A DNA stretch of 64,000 nt from Laguncularia racemosa (Eukaryota; Streptophyta; Magnoliopsida; Myrtales; Combretaceae). Below the pieces are notes generated by a model. The model made no database searches. It was not told the DNA's origin and saw only the letters and a list, made by a program, of their open reading frames with translations. A program made the translations under genes and the position numbers. The stretch spans positions 2,666,001 through 2,730,000 of the forward strand of contig JBBMOL010000022.1 in the NCBI GenBank assembly GCA_037954665.1. Reading direction: 5' to 3'. Positions 37,883 to 48,883 of the stretch are shown here, piece by piece. Within the stretch, counting starts at the first letter, position 1; every line of letters begins with the position of its first letter.

Positions 37883-38770
37883 CTAAGGATAGTACATTTT
37901 AACAGCATCTGTATTAATGGGGTCTCTCAATTCTGGACTGTCCATTTGAGTTAATATTAAAGCACCTCCTGATAATACCTTCTTTACAACATATGAGCCC
38001 TTGTAGTTTGGAGTAAATTTCCCTCTGGAATCTTGAGTATTCGGGAGAACTTTCCTTAACACCAAATCCCTTTCTTTGAAGCATCGAAGCCTCACTTTCT
38101 TGTTAAATTCTCGGGCCATCCTTTTTTGGTAACACTGGCCGTGACATAATGCCGTGAGTCTTTTTTTGTCAATCAAATTCAACTGATCAAGCCTCTTCTT
38201 CACCCAGTCCGATTCATCTAACTGCGCTTCTGACAGAATTCTGAAGGACGGTATTTCGACCTCGACTGGTAAGACTGCCTCAGTGCCATATACCAGTGAA
38301 TATGGGGTAACTCCAGTAGATGTTCTAATTGAGGTTCTATAAGCCATGAGGGTGAATGGCAGCATCTCGTGCCAATCTTTATAAGTGATTGTCATTTTTT
38401 CGATGATTCTTTTTATATTCTTGTTGGCTACTTCAACTACCTCATTCATCCAAGGTCGGTAGGGAGTTGAATTTCTATGGTTTATGTGGAGCTGTTGACA
38501 CAAATCTGTCATCGACTTGTTGTTTAGATTGGTACCGTTTTCGGTGATGATTGACTCAGGAACTCCATATCGAGCTATTATGTCCCTCTTCAAGAATCAA
38601 ACTATCACCCTTTTTGTGACATTGGCATATGATGAAGCTTTCACTCACTTGGTGAAGTAATCAATGGCTACCAATATAAATCTATGGCCATTGGATGTTG
38701 TTGGAGTGATTAGGCCGATTATGTCGATTCTCCACATGGAGAAAGGCCATGGTCCAGACAACGAATGTAG
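37883..38770 (-). pseudogene. inner gypsy integrase core and C-terminus
   Basis: The - strand reads WRIDIIGLI and AIDYFTKWVKASSYANV upstream of an in-frame TGA near 38598, then a 236-codon frame (38593-37883). The first catalytic Asp is in RIDIIG. In the second frame ITENGTNLNN puts Glu at residue 18 where Asp is expected, and the third residue is Glu-54 (VVEVANKNIKRII). The spacing is exactly 35 residues, as in DD35E integrases. The conserved YRTSIRTSTGVTPYSLVYG block and the C-terminal KFTPNYKGSYVVKKVL segment follow. The enzyme inserts element DNA in the nucleus. The stop and the substituted Asp make it inactive. Confidence 0.9.
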
Positions 38771-39604
38771 CTATTTGGATGGAGCATTTATTCGGTTTGC
38801 GTAGACTTGACACAAGTGATAGTGTTTGACATATTTGATGCAATCTGATTCCATTGTTAGCCAATAGTAGTCCAATCTCATAATTTTTCGGGCCAACATG
38901 TAGCCGTTCATGTGAGGTCTACATACTCCTTCATGCACTTCTCTCATCAGTTCACATGCCTCATTTCTATCCACACATCTTAGGAAGGTAGTATCAGGCG
39001 ATCTTTTGTAAAGCACTGGCCCATTTAATAAGAAATGACTTGCTAACCTTCTGAGTGTTCTTTGGTCATTTTTGCTAGCCATTTCAAGGTATTTTCTTTC
39101 TTGGAGAAAAGTTTTGATGTCATGATACCAGGGCTTATCATCTTGCACTTTTTCAATTACCAAACAATAGGCGGGCTGATTTTTTATCTCTATTTTCAAT
39201 TGTTGGACTTCGACTCCCCCTATTATCTGAATTATAGATGCGAGCGTGGCGAGTGCATTTGCAAACTGATTCTGAGTTCTCGGGATGTGTGTGAAGGTGA
39301 TTGCCTCAAATTCATCAATTAGTTCTATCGGATGCTGATGGTATGGTACCAATTTAGGGTCTTTAATCTTATATTCCCCTCTTGTCTGTAACGTGATGAG
39401 TGAAGAATCTATGTACACTTCTAATTCATGGATTTCCATGTGGCAAGCCATTTTGAGGCTGAGTATGCATGCCTCATATTCCGCAATATTATTAGTACAT
39501 AGAAATGTGAGCCTTGTTGCTGAAGGGAATTTTATTCCATCCGGGGATATCAACACTGCCCCGATCCCACAACTAAATACATTGGCAGCCCCGTCAACGA
39601 ACAT
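38771..39604 (-). pseudogene. inner gypsy RNase H and integrase zinc-binding region
   Basis: The 277-codon frame opens with FVDGAANVFSCGIGAVL (RNase H first Asp, residue 4), NNIAEYEAC (Glu-42) and YIDSSLITLQTRGEYK (Asp-66). The fourth acidic position in QNQFANALATLAS is Asn-116 instead of Asp. The N-terminal zinc-binding part of integrase follows: HEGVCRPHMNG, then YVKHYHLC, where the usual first Cys of the CHxC pair is Tyr. RNase H removes template RNA during reverse transcription. The frame is upstream of the integrase core in the same direction, separated from RT by a decayed stretch at 39605-40171. Confidence 0.9.
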
Positions 39605-40171
39605 CTTCCACTTAGGGTCCTAGTCTATCCCACAGTCTTTTACTGGTGCACCTTCCACTGTTAATATATTTTCATCAGGGAATTGGGCTTGTGATTCTTG
39701 GGAATCTCCCTCAATTGGGTGTTCTGCCAACTGGTCGGTTAAAGATTGCCCTTTTATCGAATTTTGATTCATGTATGCGATATCAAATTATGATAAGAGC
39801 ATTTGTCATTTGGAGATTCTCCCTAATAAAATGGGCTTCTCTATCAAGTACTTCAGAGGATCATGTCTTGTCAATAGCTCAATGTGATAGTAAAGGGTGT
39901 ATTACCTCAATCGGTGCATGACCCAAATCAGAGAACAACAAGTCCTCTCTACTTCTGAATACCTCTGTTCTCCGTCTGTGAATTTCTTGCTTAGATAATA
40001 TATGAAACGCTCTCTTCCCTCTTCATCTTTCTACCCCAACACGCACCCCATGGATTTAGGGAGTATCGTGAGGTATAAGAATAAAGGTTTTCCTTACTTC
40101 GAAACTATCAAGATTGGAGGTTTTATGAGATAGTCTTTGATTGTCCTAAATGCTTCTTCACATTCATCGTC
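39605..40171 (-). pseudogene. decayed RT-RNase H connection
   Basis: This is the expected position for the end of the RT and the tether leading to the plant RNase H. The - strand reading is broken by several stops and no long frame is left. A 91-codon + frame at 39646-39921 is antisense and discounted. Confidence 0.6.
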
Positions 40172-41178
40172 TCATTCTACTGCAGCATTCTTTTTTAACA
40201 GATGGAATAGTAGACGGCATTTGTCTGTGAGCTGTAAGATAAAATAAGCTATGTAACTCAATCTTCCCAGCAAACCTCTTACCTCTTTAATAGTACGTAG
40301 GGAAGGCAACTCCAGTATGGCCTTTACTTTGTCAGGGTCGATCATAATGCCTTCTCGGCTTATGACAAACCCTAACAACTTGCTTGTCATGACCCCAAAA
40401 GTGCACTTCTTTAGATTTAGCTTAAGCTGAAATTTTCTCAACCGCTTAAACAACTTCCTCAGAATAACTGCATGGATTTTTTCTTCTTTAAACTTGGCTA
40501 TCATATCGTCAACGTATACTTCGAATTCTTGATGCATCATGTCATGAAATATTACGACCATAACTCTCTGATACGTTGCCCCGGCATTTTTCAAACCAAA
40601 GGGAATGACTTTGTAACAGAAAGTTCCCCATGTTGTGATGAAAGTCGTCTTAGTTTTATCCTCTTCAGCCATTTTTATTTGATTATATCCTGAGAAATCG
40701 TCCATAAATGAGAAAAGATGGTTTCCTGTAGTGTTGTTTACTAGAATATCGATGTGAGGTAGGGGGAAGTTATCTTTTGGCGTAGCTTGGTTTAAGTCTC
40801 GGAAGTCTATGCATATGCATACTTTTTCATTCTTTTTTAGAATGGGGTTTATGTTCGCTACCCATTCCGAATAGTCGGATACTTCAATGAAACCCACTTC
40901 TAGTAATTTCTTGACTTCCCCTTTAATTTTTAGTAAGATGTCAAGCCTAAATCTTCTCAATTTCTTTTTTTTTTTTTAGGTTTGACATCTTCCCTTGTGG
41001 GAAATCTGTGAACTACTATTGATTGGTCTAATCCTGGCATGTCGCCATATGACCAGGCGAACGCATTTGCGTACTCAGTTAATAGCTCAATTATCTCATG
41101 TTTTTGCTCATCACATAGACTGATCTCGATCTTGAGGTTTTTAGGTTGCTCAACACTTCCTAGATTTACTGTCTCCAC
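40172..41178 (-). pseudogene. inner gypsy reverse transcriptase
   Basis: Two overlapping frames, 41178-40957 and 40960-40172, together make the RT. The first ends ...DVKPKKKKRN and the second starts MRRFRLDILLKIKGEVKK; the T run at about 40963-40977 is the likely site of the frameshift, because the two normally join as one KQKLRR-type segment. Motifs in the second frame: VCICIDFRDLNQATPKDNFP (residues 47-66), FSFMDDFSGYNQIKM with Asp-87, FGLKNAGATYQR, and YVDDM with the two catalytic Asp at 151-152, followed by the GFVISREGI and GRLSYIAYFI thumb and connection motifs. It copies element RNA to DNA. The catalytic residues are intact, but the frameshift breaks the polyprotein. Confidence 0.92.
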
Positions 41179-42770
41179 CGGTTCGTCAATTGAAATTCCA
41201 CTTTGTTCATGTTTTTGCCAATTTTCTTGTATTATTTTGTAGTCAAGGAAATCACCTCCAACAACTGACCCAGCAGTGTTGGAAATGATATTAGTGTTTT
41301 CATTTCTTACCTACACAAAATGTCCCTGACGTTCGACAGTAGGGAATCTGGGTGCAGTGAAACGAGAGTATGTATATAAGCAAAAAACAAACGAATGAAT
41401 TGCAATTTATTGAATCTGAAAAGAAATCACAATAAAAATTTTTTTAATAATTGTTCTTATCCTTGAGCTGACCTAGTGTTATCAATAGGGTAACAGAACT
41501 AATTATTGAGAGTTGGATGCTGCTCGGACGTGCAAGGGGTCGGGCTCCCATTGCTGACGTCAGCTTCGCTTATCTTTGGCTCTTGAATGGTAGTTGCTTG
41601 TATGAATGATTGTTGGAAGGGTGGAAAATGCATTTGAGTATCTCTTGGGTTCTCTTTTCTCCTACCTTTGACACCTCTAGCTTGCGCCTCTTCCTAAGCT
41701 GTAGGAACGTACCCTAGTCCAAACGTCCCTTGCTGCCCCTTCTTAAACTAATGGCCCTCCTTGATGGTTACCACACTCACCTCATTGAATATTTGGAGGC
41801 CAAAGTCTTTAGAACCGTCTTCCCCAATGTACGGTATAGTGGTTTCTTTATAGATGGCGTAGTCTTGCTCTCCCAACACGACGATGATCTGTCCATTTTC
41901 AATGAACTTAACTTTCTGATGGAGGCTTGAAGGTATGGCTCCGGCGATATGTATCCACGGCCTCCCCAAAAGCAGATTAAAAGACCTCAGAATGTCGAGG
42001 ACCTAGAAGGAGATGTGAAATATCTGCGGGCCAATCTCCACCGGCAAGCTTATTTCCCCTACTATATCTCTCTTCGACCCGGTGAAAGCCCTAACCACCA
42101 TTGAGCTTGGTTTAATGTTGCTTGGATCGACTCCCAGTAGGTTGAGGGTAGCCAATAGGCATACGTTGAGAGAAGATCCATTGTTAATGAGTACTCGAGA
42201 GACGATTGTGTCGTTGTATTTTACCACTATGAACACCGATTTGTATGTTAGTCTCCGTCTTCTCCCAGCTCTTCGGGAGAGAAAGATATCTGGTCCATGG
42301 TGAAGATCGAATCTGCCACATGGCTCAATTTTTCTGTTACGATGCCCTCTGGTACCTTGATCTGTTTGAGTACTTTGAAGAGTGCTTCCCTGTGAGGTTC
42401 AGAGGTTGTGATGAGGCTCATAAGTGATATCTAGGCTAGAACCTTATTCAGTTGTTCTATAATCTTATATTCGCTTGCCTTGACCATCTTTGTAAATGCG
42501 GAGAGCCTCTCTTCTTCTTCTTTTCCTACCTCCGTGTTGTGCTCTTCAGTCGAGACCTTGTATTTCGGGTCATAAATTCTCCTAAAACGGGTGATTCCTC
42601 CTACGATAGGGGGTCTTTCTTGATCAAGAGCCCGATAGTCAAATGGTGCCGCCTTATACCTCTCTACGAGTATTAGGACATTGAATACATACCTCTTCTT
42701 TGGAATTTACACCTCAATCGATTGTCCCTCATAGCACTTTACAACTATCGGCTTTTAGTCTGATTTTATC
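41179..42770 (-). pseudogene. inner gypsy aspartic protease region
   Basis: Frame 42236-42003 reads FIVVKYNDTIVSRVLINNG followed by SSLNVCLL. The retropepsin active site of this lineage is normally LIDNGSS, so the catalytic Asp is Asn-18 here. Frame 41969-41748 continues with MGRPWIHIAGAIPSSLHQKV, the usual LGRPWIH....PS.LHQ.VKF block behind the protease. Upstream (42770-42240) is a broken linker. The protease would cut the Gag-Pol polyprotein in the particle. The substituted Asp and the stops leave it inactive. Confidence 0.85.
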
Positions 42771-44491
42771 ATGTTCACGAACTTCTCCCCCTCTTTTGGT
42801 ATGTTGTCTTCTTTCTCGAATTCGGGCCCCCGTCGGCTAGGTGGCCCATACATGGTTGGAGTGAAAGAGTAATTTACCAGATACTCAAACTTCCCATGCG
42901 ATTCGCTTAGGGTGCCGACTGTTGGGTCTCCAGCTAACCATCTCTTCTTGATATGTGACTTAGGGGTTTCCTCTAGAGTTTGGCAGGGGTGACTTTTTCG
43001 TTGCACTGTTGCCTTTTGCTGTTTTGGGGACTCTTTGGGATCCGGCTCTTCAGATGTGATCATATTGACAGTGGGCTTATGGTTGGGCAACGGATTAATG
43101 TTGACATTGGGTGTTGGTGTGTTAACAAAGTCCAACTATACAATCCCGGCGTTAATTAGATCTTGGATTTTGTTTCGAAGCCTCTAACATCTATCTGTAG
43201 AATGCCCATCTTGGCCCATATGATAATCACATCTAAGGCTTGAGTCAAAATTTCTAGGCTTATACTGGTCGTTTGGGATCTCGAAAATGATTAAATTATC
43301 TACTCGCAGCCGAGCGAAGACCTGGTTGAGCGGGATCGGGATTAGAGTGAACTGTCTCAAGACTTTGGTAGCTTGGGTGTAGTTTGTCAAGGACTGCTGG
43401 ATTGGGGCACTTGTAGTCTGGAATGTCATGCAGGTCCTAGCTTTATCTGCTTTACCGGAATTAACTGTGCTAACGGTAGACTCCTTGGCTTTGTTACCTC
43501 CTAAGGGCCTTTGTGATGATGTGACCTTGGGAGGATCTATTATTTGAAGTTTGCTTAATGTGATGGCATTCTCGATTCGGTACCTTGCTGCCACTACCTC
43601 TACAAAGTTGGATGACATCTGGCCCACAAGATGTGAGAAGTAGGTCTTATTGAGAGTGTTGACAAAGATGAATGTTAGTTCTTTTTCAGAAATCGAGGCT
43701 GCTACCCTAGCAGCTTGAGCTCTCCAGCGTTGAGCATACTCCTTGAAAGACTCAGTGTGTCTTTTTCAAAGACTTCCTAGGTCGATTACTGAGGGGGCAA
43801 CTTCAATGTTGAACTTGTATTGGTCATAGAATGCTTGAGCAAGTCTTTCCCAAGTATTAACCTAGTTGAAGTATAGGTGTGCATACCAGATGAGGGTAGG
43901 GCCTATAAGGCTGTCTTGGAAGGTCTAGATCATAAGCTGGTCATATTGGGCATACTTGCTCATTTTCCGTACGTATAGCTTTGTATGCATCTTGAGGCAT
44001 CCAATACCATCATATTTTTCAAATTCTAGGGTCTTGAACTTTTCTGGGTATACCTCCTCCCCGTATGCTGGCAAGCTAGTGATTCCTGCTTGTTCAAAAC
44101 CGTCAGGCCCCTCTATTGTCTTCATCTTATCAGCCAGCTGCTAAAAAAGTCTCTTTTCCAACTCCCTTTGTCTGTCCTCCATTTCCCTCTTTATGTCATC
44201 AGAGGTTGAACCCAAGTTGGCCCTCGGTTCGTACTCAAAAGTCGGGTTAAGGTGGGAATTGATTTCTTCGTATTCTGGAGGCTGACCCTCCATTACTTTC
44301 CCTTTTCTCGCCCCTGAGTGTTCTTCTTGAGTTAGTTGGGTGGTGCAAAGGAGGCTAATACTCTTAGTCAAGAGGTGGACTTGTGCAGCCAATTGCTGGA
44401 CTGTTTATTCCAGGGATACGATCCTAGGGTCTGAGGTGGCGTTAGCACTTGTGTTGTTGCGGTTGTCGCTGTTATTGCCGCTATTTGCCAT
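42755..44491 (-). pseudogene. inner gypsy gag
   Basis: The ATG at 44491 starts MANSGNNSDN; a first stop follows the string DPRIVSLE. Then, in the same direction, come a coiled-coil stretch (MEDRQRELEKRLF), the capsid block FKTLEFEKYDGIGCLKMHTK, IGPTLIWYAHLYFN and WRAQAARVAASISEKELT, and MSSNFVEVVAARYRIENAI. The zinc knuckle is CDYHMGQDGHSTDRC at about 43228-43184. The 126-codon frame at 43135-42755 continues to the gag-protease linker. Several stops, often where Trp or Gln is expected, break it. It forms the particle that packages element RNA. Confidence 0.88.
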
Positions 44492-44766
44492 TTTGGTCTT
44501 TGAGCGGGTACGGATTGGGTTTATTAGAGGGTTCGGTTGTTTAGGAGCTATCTTTGATACCTGGCACACATTTTTCTTAGTATGATGCAGGTATGTAAAT
44601 ATGATGCATGTATCACACAGATGCTAAAATAAAGGGGCCAATAATCGATTAATGATATAATATTGAAACTTTATTTTTATTAATGTTGGAAACTCGGAGT
44701 TAGATACTTAAAAAAAATATGAAAAAGTACAACATTAATCTATTTCCTAGTTCTCTTGGTCTTATA

Positions 44767-46266
44767 CTACGCAGGTGCCGGTTTCCTACTAATGATAGCT
44801 TCTGACTCTCTGACTTTAGCTTGAGTCTTTTCCAGCTGAGCTTCCAAGGGTTTGTTCCTTAGATCATATTCTTTGAATTGACCCTTCCAGATATCCTTCT
44901 TGTAGTTTGCAGCTTCGAAATATACTTCCATCCGAGCCCTGACTTGCTCTAGATAGGTTCTCAACTCTGGGTCTACTTTGTCTAGCTTCGGTTGAGTGAT
45001 ATCTGGGACTTGGTATGCCCTTTCCCCTGTTTGATATAACTGGTGGATTACGAAATCCCTAGTGGCTCGGTACTTGCCCACTTCGCCATCTAGTTCTCCG
45101 AGGTCTACATTAGGGCTCTCGATTCGGGCTTCCCATAAGGCTTTGACCTTTGCCAGCTTGGCAAACTTCTCGGCTACTAGTAAATTTGGGTCTTGATACT
45201 CAAATGTGATTGCTTCTAACGAAGGCCGATAAACTATGTCTTGAATAATACTGAACTGGCGAACCACCGAGTTGGGATGATAACCTATACATTCGCTGAT
45301 ACCGATCAAAGGTACGGCCTGGAGGTTTCTGCAGGTTATGATGACTTTGTCGCAGCAACTCCATCTAACCATCTACAGGATGTCATCGACACTGAAACCC
45401 TTAAGCACTTCTACCCAACTGTGGCTAGTAAGGTCGTCAAGTAGCTTTATCTTCTCTATGCATGAGTCCACGAGGTCCACTTGTTGGGCCAAAGTTTTCC
45501 AAACCAGGTTTAGCTCGAAACATTTGAGGTGGCTTACAAACTAGATTAGGATAAGGTTGATGTTTGAGCGGAGGATCCTGTAACCCTTTTTCTTGACAAA
45601 GTTTAAGTTCCAGATCTGTTCAGCTAGTAGAGCTAGGATGTAAGATTTCCTTTCCAAGAATTGGGTTACCAGTTCTGCAACTCTGTAATGGACATAAAAA
45701 GTTCCGGTGATGAAGAATATGGTGGCGAAGGCTATCAGGATGAAAGCACTCACCCTTCTCTGTTTATAGCTCTTAGGGTCCCCACATAATATGTCTTTCC
45801 TATCCCTGTCATCTTCCCGGGTTATGAACCAGGCTTCTAACTCATCCATCCGTATGCAATATCCATTACAGTTTGCTAAGGCTTCGTTGATTGCTGTCTT
45901 GCGAATACCTAGAAGTCTGCTGAAGATACTGGTTGGCCCAGCCTCAAGATCAGGCACATACACTTCGTCGGTTAGTGATGGAGCTTGTAGAAGTTGGGTG
46001 TATTCTTCCAGAGTGAGAGTGATCTCGTGTGGCCCAATGAAGAAAGTTGCGGGCTCTACTTCCCATAGATAGAGGATGGCCTGTATCAAGGGTAAGTTCA
46101 TTTCCATCTTCATCAATGAGAGGATGGGCCCTATCTTCTACTAAATGAAAGCCTGCTCTTCTAGGTTGTATAGAGTAAACCAGTGGTCCAACACCAACTT
46201 TGGGTCCAGAGGTTTACAAACTCGGATCTCTTTGCGGAGGAGGCGATCGACTGTGGAACTAGTCAT
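44767..46266 (-). pseudogene. extra 5' ORF, plant-mobile-domain-like, coiled-coil tail
   Basis: A frame of 500 codons runs from the ATG at 46266 to 44767, broken by a double TAG near 46140 and a TAG at about 45538. It begins MTSSTVDRLLRKEIR. The block ILYLWEVEPATFFIGPHEIT, then LTLEEYTQLLQAP, resembles the plant mobile domain / DUF7745-like proteins that occur in some plant gypsy elements before gag. A hydrophobic segment (FILIAFATIFFITGTFYV) lies mid-protein, and the last 110 residues are charged and probably coiled-coil (YLEQVRARMEVYFEAANYKK). The function is unknown. It shares the orientation of gag and lies 275 bp upstream of it. Domain naming is from memory and was not searched. Confidence 0.65.
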
Positions 46267-46757
46267 CTATTACAACAGAAATTTCTAATTACAAAAAAAA
46301 AAACTATATTACAATGATAATATTACAGGGAAATGTATCTAAACTCCATGAACAGAATAAAAGTATTACATCATTAATCGATTGTTAGCCCATGACTTCG
46401 TATATGCAAATAGGTAGGTTCTAACAGGTCCCCAAGCTCTATGGCCTCCCGCATTCTCAGAGAAATGGATCTTAGGCCATATCGAAGCATTGGGTGGGGT
46501 AGCCTAATCAGTCCCGAACGGTGAACATATCATGTCGCCCAAAACCTACACAATGGCCCCCCATCTTAGGGTCCTAAGACGGCCCGGGTTTGACCATATC
46601 TATTCACACAATTACATGCATGTAGACTCAACAGTAAAAGTAAACAATTGAACCCCAAATCTAATTGAATCCCTGAAAGGTTAGCAATAGTATAACAAAC
46701 CAAAAAGACATTTCTCGGAAAAGTGATTTGAGGAGATTCAGGTGGCTAGCCTACCAA
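46267..46757 (-). other. inner gypsy 5' leader
   Basis: Untranslated leader between PBS and the first ORF. The part around 46540-46610 (ACAATGGCCCCCCATCTTAG, CCTAAGACGGCCCGGG) resembles the LARD leader near 21780-21840. No frame is supported. Confidence 0.6.
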
Positions 46758-46784
46758 AGAGCATCCCCAGTGGAGTCGCCATCA
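46758..46784 (-). other. inner gypsy primer-binding-site region
   Basis: On the - strand TGATGGCGACTCCACTGGGG follows the 5' LTR. The position is that of the PBS, and the LARD carries the same segment with a few changes. The priming tRNA was not identified. Confidence 0.7.
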
Positions 46785-48883
46785 TGTCGAGTCTAATTTT
46801 TTTTATTTTCCATTCCTAATCCAACTCATACTAGACCCTATGCTCATTTGATATAAATCCTCGACTTGAACTATGAATTTCATTTTATTTTGAAGTCGCC
46901 ACCCAATTGTGGTTGGGAAAGATTAGATTAAGACTAATTGAGCGGATTAATCCTAATTTGGACCACTAGTCAGCGAGGTTTCCTCTTTTCATTTTTGTGA
47001 AAGAGGAAATTGAAAACCAAAGTTTTTAGGTTTGGAGGCTAACCTATTAAAACCTTAAAGTTACCATCCTACTCTCATGAAATCTAAACCTTATCCTAAT
47101 GTCTTTTGTTGTTATTTATTTTGATTTTTTATTTTTGTTGTGTTTTTATTTATTGGTTAAAGGCAAATTATTCTGACTATAGAAAAATGATTTTTTCATT
47201 CTTTTTAGGGTTGCCCCGAATGGGTGCCTACGTACCTATTATTTAGGATCAAACGGATCGTAGTTCGCTTTTCCTAAAAAACTTTAATGTTTTTGTGAAT
47301 TTTAATTATGAAATTACTTTTGGTTTACGTTTTTATCATTTTAGTTTTTTTTTTTTTGAAAAAATCTAAGCCTAAGCTTTATTATTTGATTTTTTTGAAA
47401 AATAATTATTTTAAGGAAGAAACCAATTTTGGATTTATTATTATATATATAAAAAACATTTTTCTAAGAGATAAAATTTATTTCCCTATTTTTTTTAACT
47501 TACCTCTAATATTATTATTAATTATTATTAATTTTTTATTTTATTTTACTATCATATTTTTTAATTTTATTTTTTTATTAATTTTTTATTAATTAATTAA
47601 AATTTTTCTCTTATATTATTTATCTACCCTAAAGTAAAAATCTAAATTTTACCATTTTTTTCTAATATATCTTTATCATTTTATTATTATTTTGTAATTT
47701 TTTATTTTTATTATTATTTTTTATTTCACTATCATTTTCTATTATTTACTCTAAACTAAATCCTAAAAAAACTAATCTAAATTCTAATATTTTTTCCTAT
47801 TTTTTTAATTATAAATAACAAGTAAATAAATAAATAAATTAAAAAAAAATAAATAACCAAAAAATACAAAATACAAAAAAAATCAGAAAATCCGAGTTAC
47901 CTAGATCCGGGTCAGTGCGCGGGTCAAGTCGAAGCGGGTCGAACCGGGTTGAACGGTCACGGCGGCTGGAGGTGCTCGTTAACGGCGTTCCGGCGGCCTT
48001 TCGTGGAGGTTAAGGAATCGTTTCCTAGGTTTTCGAGGGTGGGGAACTCAACCGTGGTGGTAGATTTCTCCAAAAACACCTACTGGTGGCGATTCAAGGC
48101 TTGATCAGCGGTCGTGGCTTAGGGAACTCCGGCGAAGCTTCGATTTCCCTCTTTTTCTCACTTCTGATCTGTACTTCTGCTTCATCCCTTTGATTCCTAT
48201 TTATAGACGCTCAAAAGCCCCTTTGAATAAGCTTAAATCCGTCGTTTGGTTAAACCCATCTTTTTTCTGTTTTGGATTCGGCCTTATCTCAGAGATTTGA
48301 TGTCAATGCATTGCTTTTCTGTGATTTATCTGATGGATTTGGCTTAAGATCAACAGTAATCTAAAAGATTTGAGAAAAAACGTACAATTCTAGCTCCATC
48401 GGACCTGCTCTGGCTTCTTCTCGTGTCTATTCGAACGAAGAAGATGATCACGTGCGAAGCGCATGACTCTTCCTAGCCAATCATATGTTGCCACGTGGCA
48501 GCTCGAGGAAAAAGAAGAAAAAAAAATTGCACAGAGTGCTTATAGGGGGATTTGAACTCCTGACCTCGATCCTCTCTCACGTTCTAGGTGCACACATGAG
48601 CCAGCTAAACTGGCCCAAATCTTGGTTTTATTTATTACACAAATTGTATATATGTCTTGTATTTTTTTTATTATTTTGAAATTCTAAAAATTTGTAAAAA
48701 TTATTTAACTCCTTTTCTTATTATTTCTACAATTATTTTCCAAAATTGATGTATTTTTCCTATTTATTTTATTTTTTGAATATTTTACCTATTTTTGCTA
48801 AATTAGAAGAAAAATTGTAAAAATGGAAAAAATTTGAAAATTGATTATTATTGATCATTATGGGCAAAAATGGGGTGTTTACA
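46785..48883 (-). repeat. inner gypsy 5' LTR (right)
   Basis: Starts TGTCGAGTCTAATTTTTTTT and ends AATGGGGTGTTTACA, followed by CTATC. It aligns with 34116-36198 along its whole length. A TATTTATAGACGCTC segment near 48199 (35502 in the other LTR) is a TATA-like site, though it reads on both strands. CACGTG G-box sequences are at 48447-48452 and 48492-48497. Small frames inside are not genes. Confidence 0.92.
48525..48635 (-). other. tRNA-like segment inside the inner gypsy 5' LTR
   Basis: Counterpart of 35838-35945. On the - strand a box A-like CAGTTTAGCTGG precedes AGGAGTTCAAATCCCCC (box B-like), followed by a T-rich run. Being in both LTRs, the segment was part of the LTR before this copy inserted. 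Confidence 0.5.

Larger units (their letters stand above)
34116..48883 (-). mobile_element. inner Ty3/gypsy retrotransposon with extra 5' ORF
   Basis: A 14,768-bp element with LTRs of 2083 and 2099 bp, TG...CA ends and the target duplication CTATT/CTATC. Read right to left it has 5' LTR, PBS, leader, an extra ORF, gag, protease, RT, RNase H, integrase, a minisatellite-bearing 3' region, PPT and 3' LTR. RT before integrase marks it as Ty3/gypsy. LTRs align nearly end to end with scattered substitutions, so it is younger than the outer element, yet every gene carries stops and it is inactive. Confidence 0.92.
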
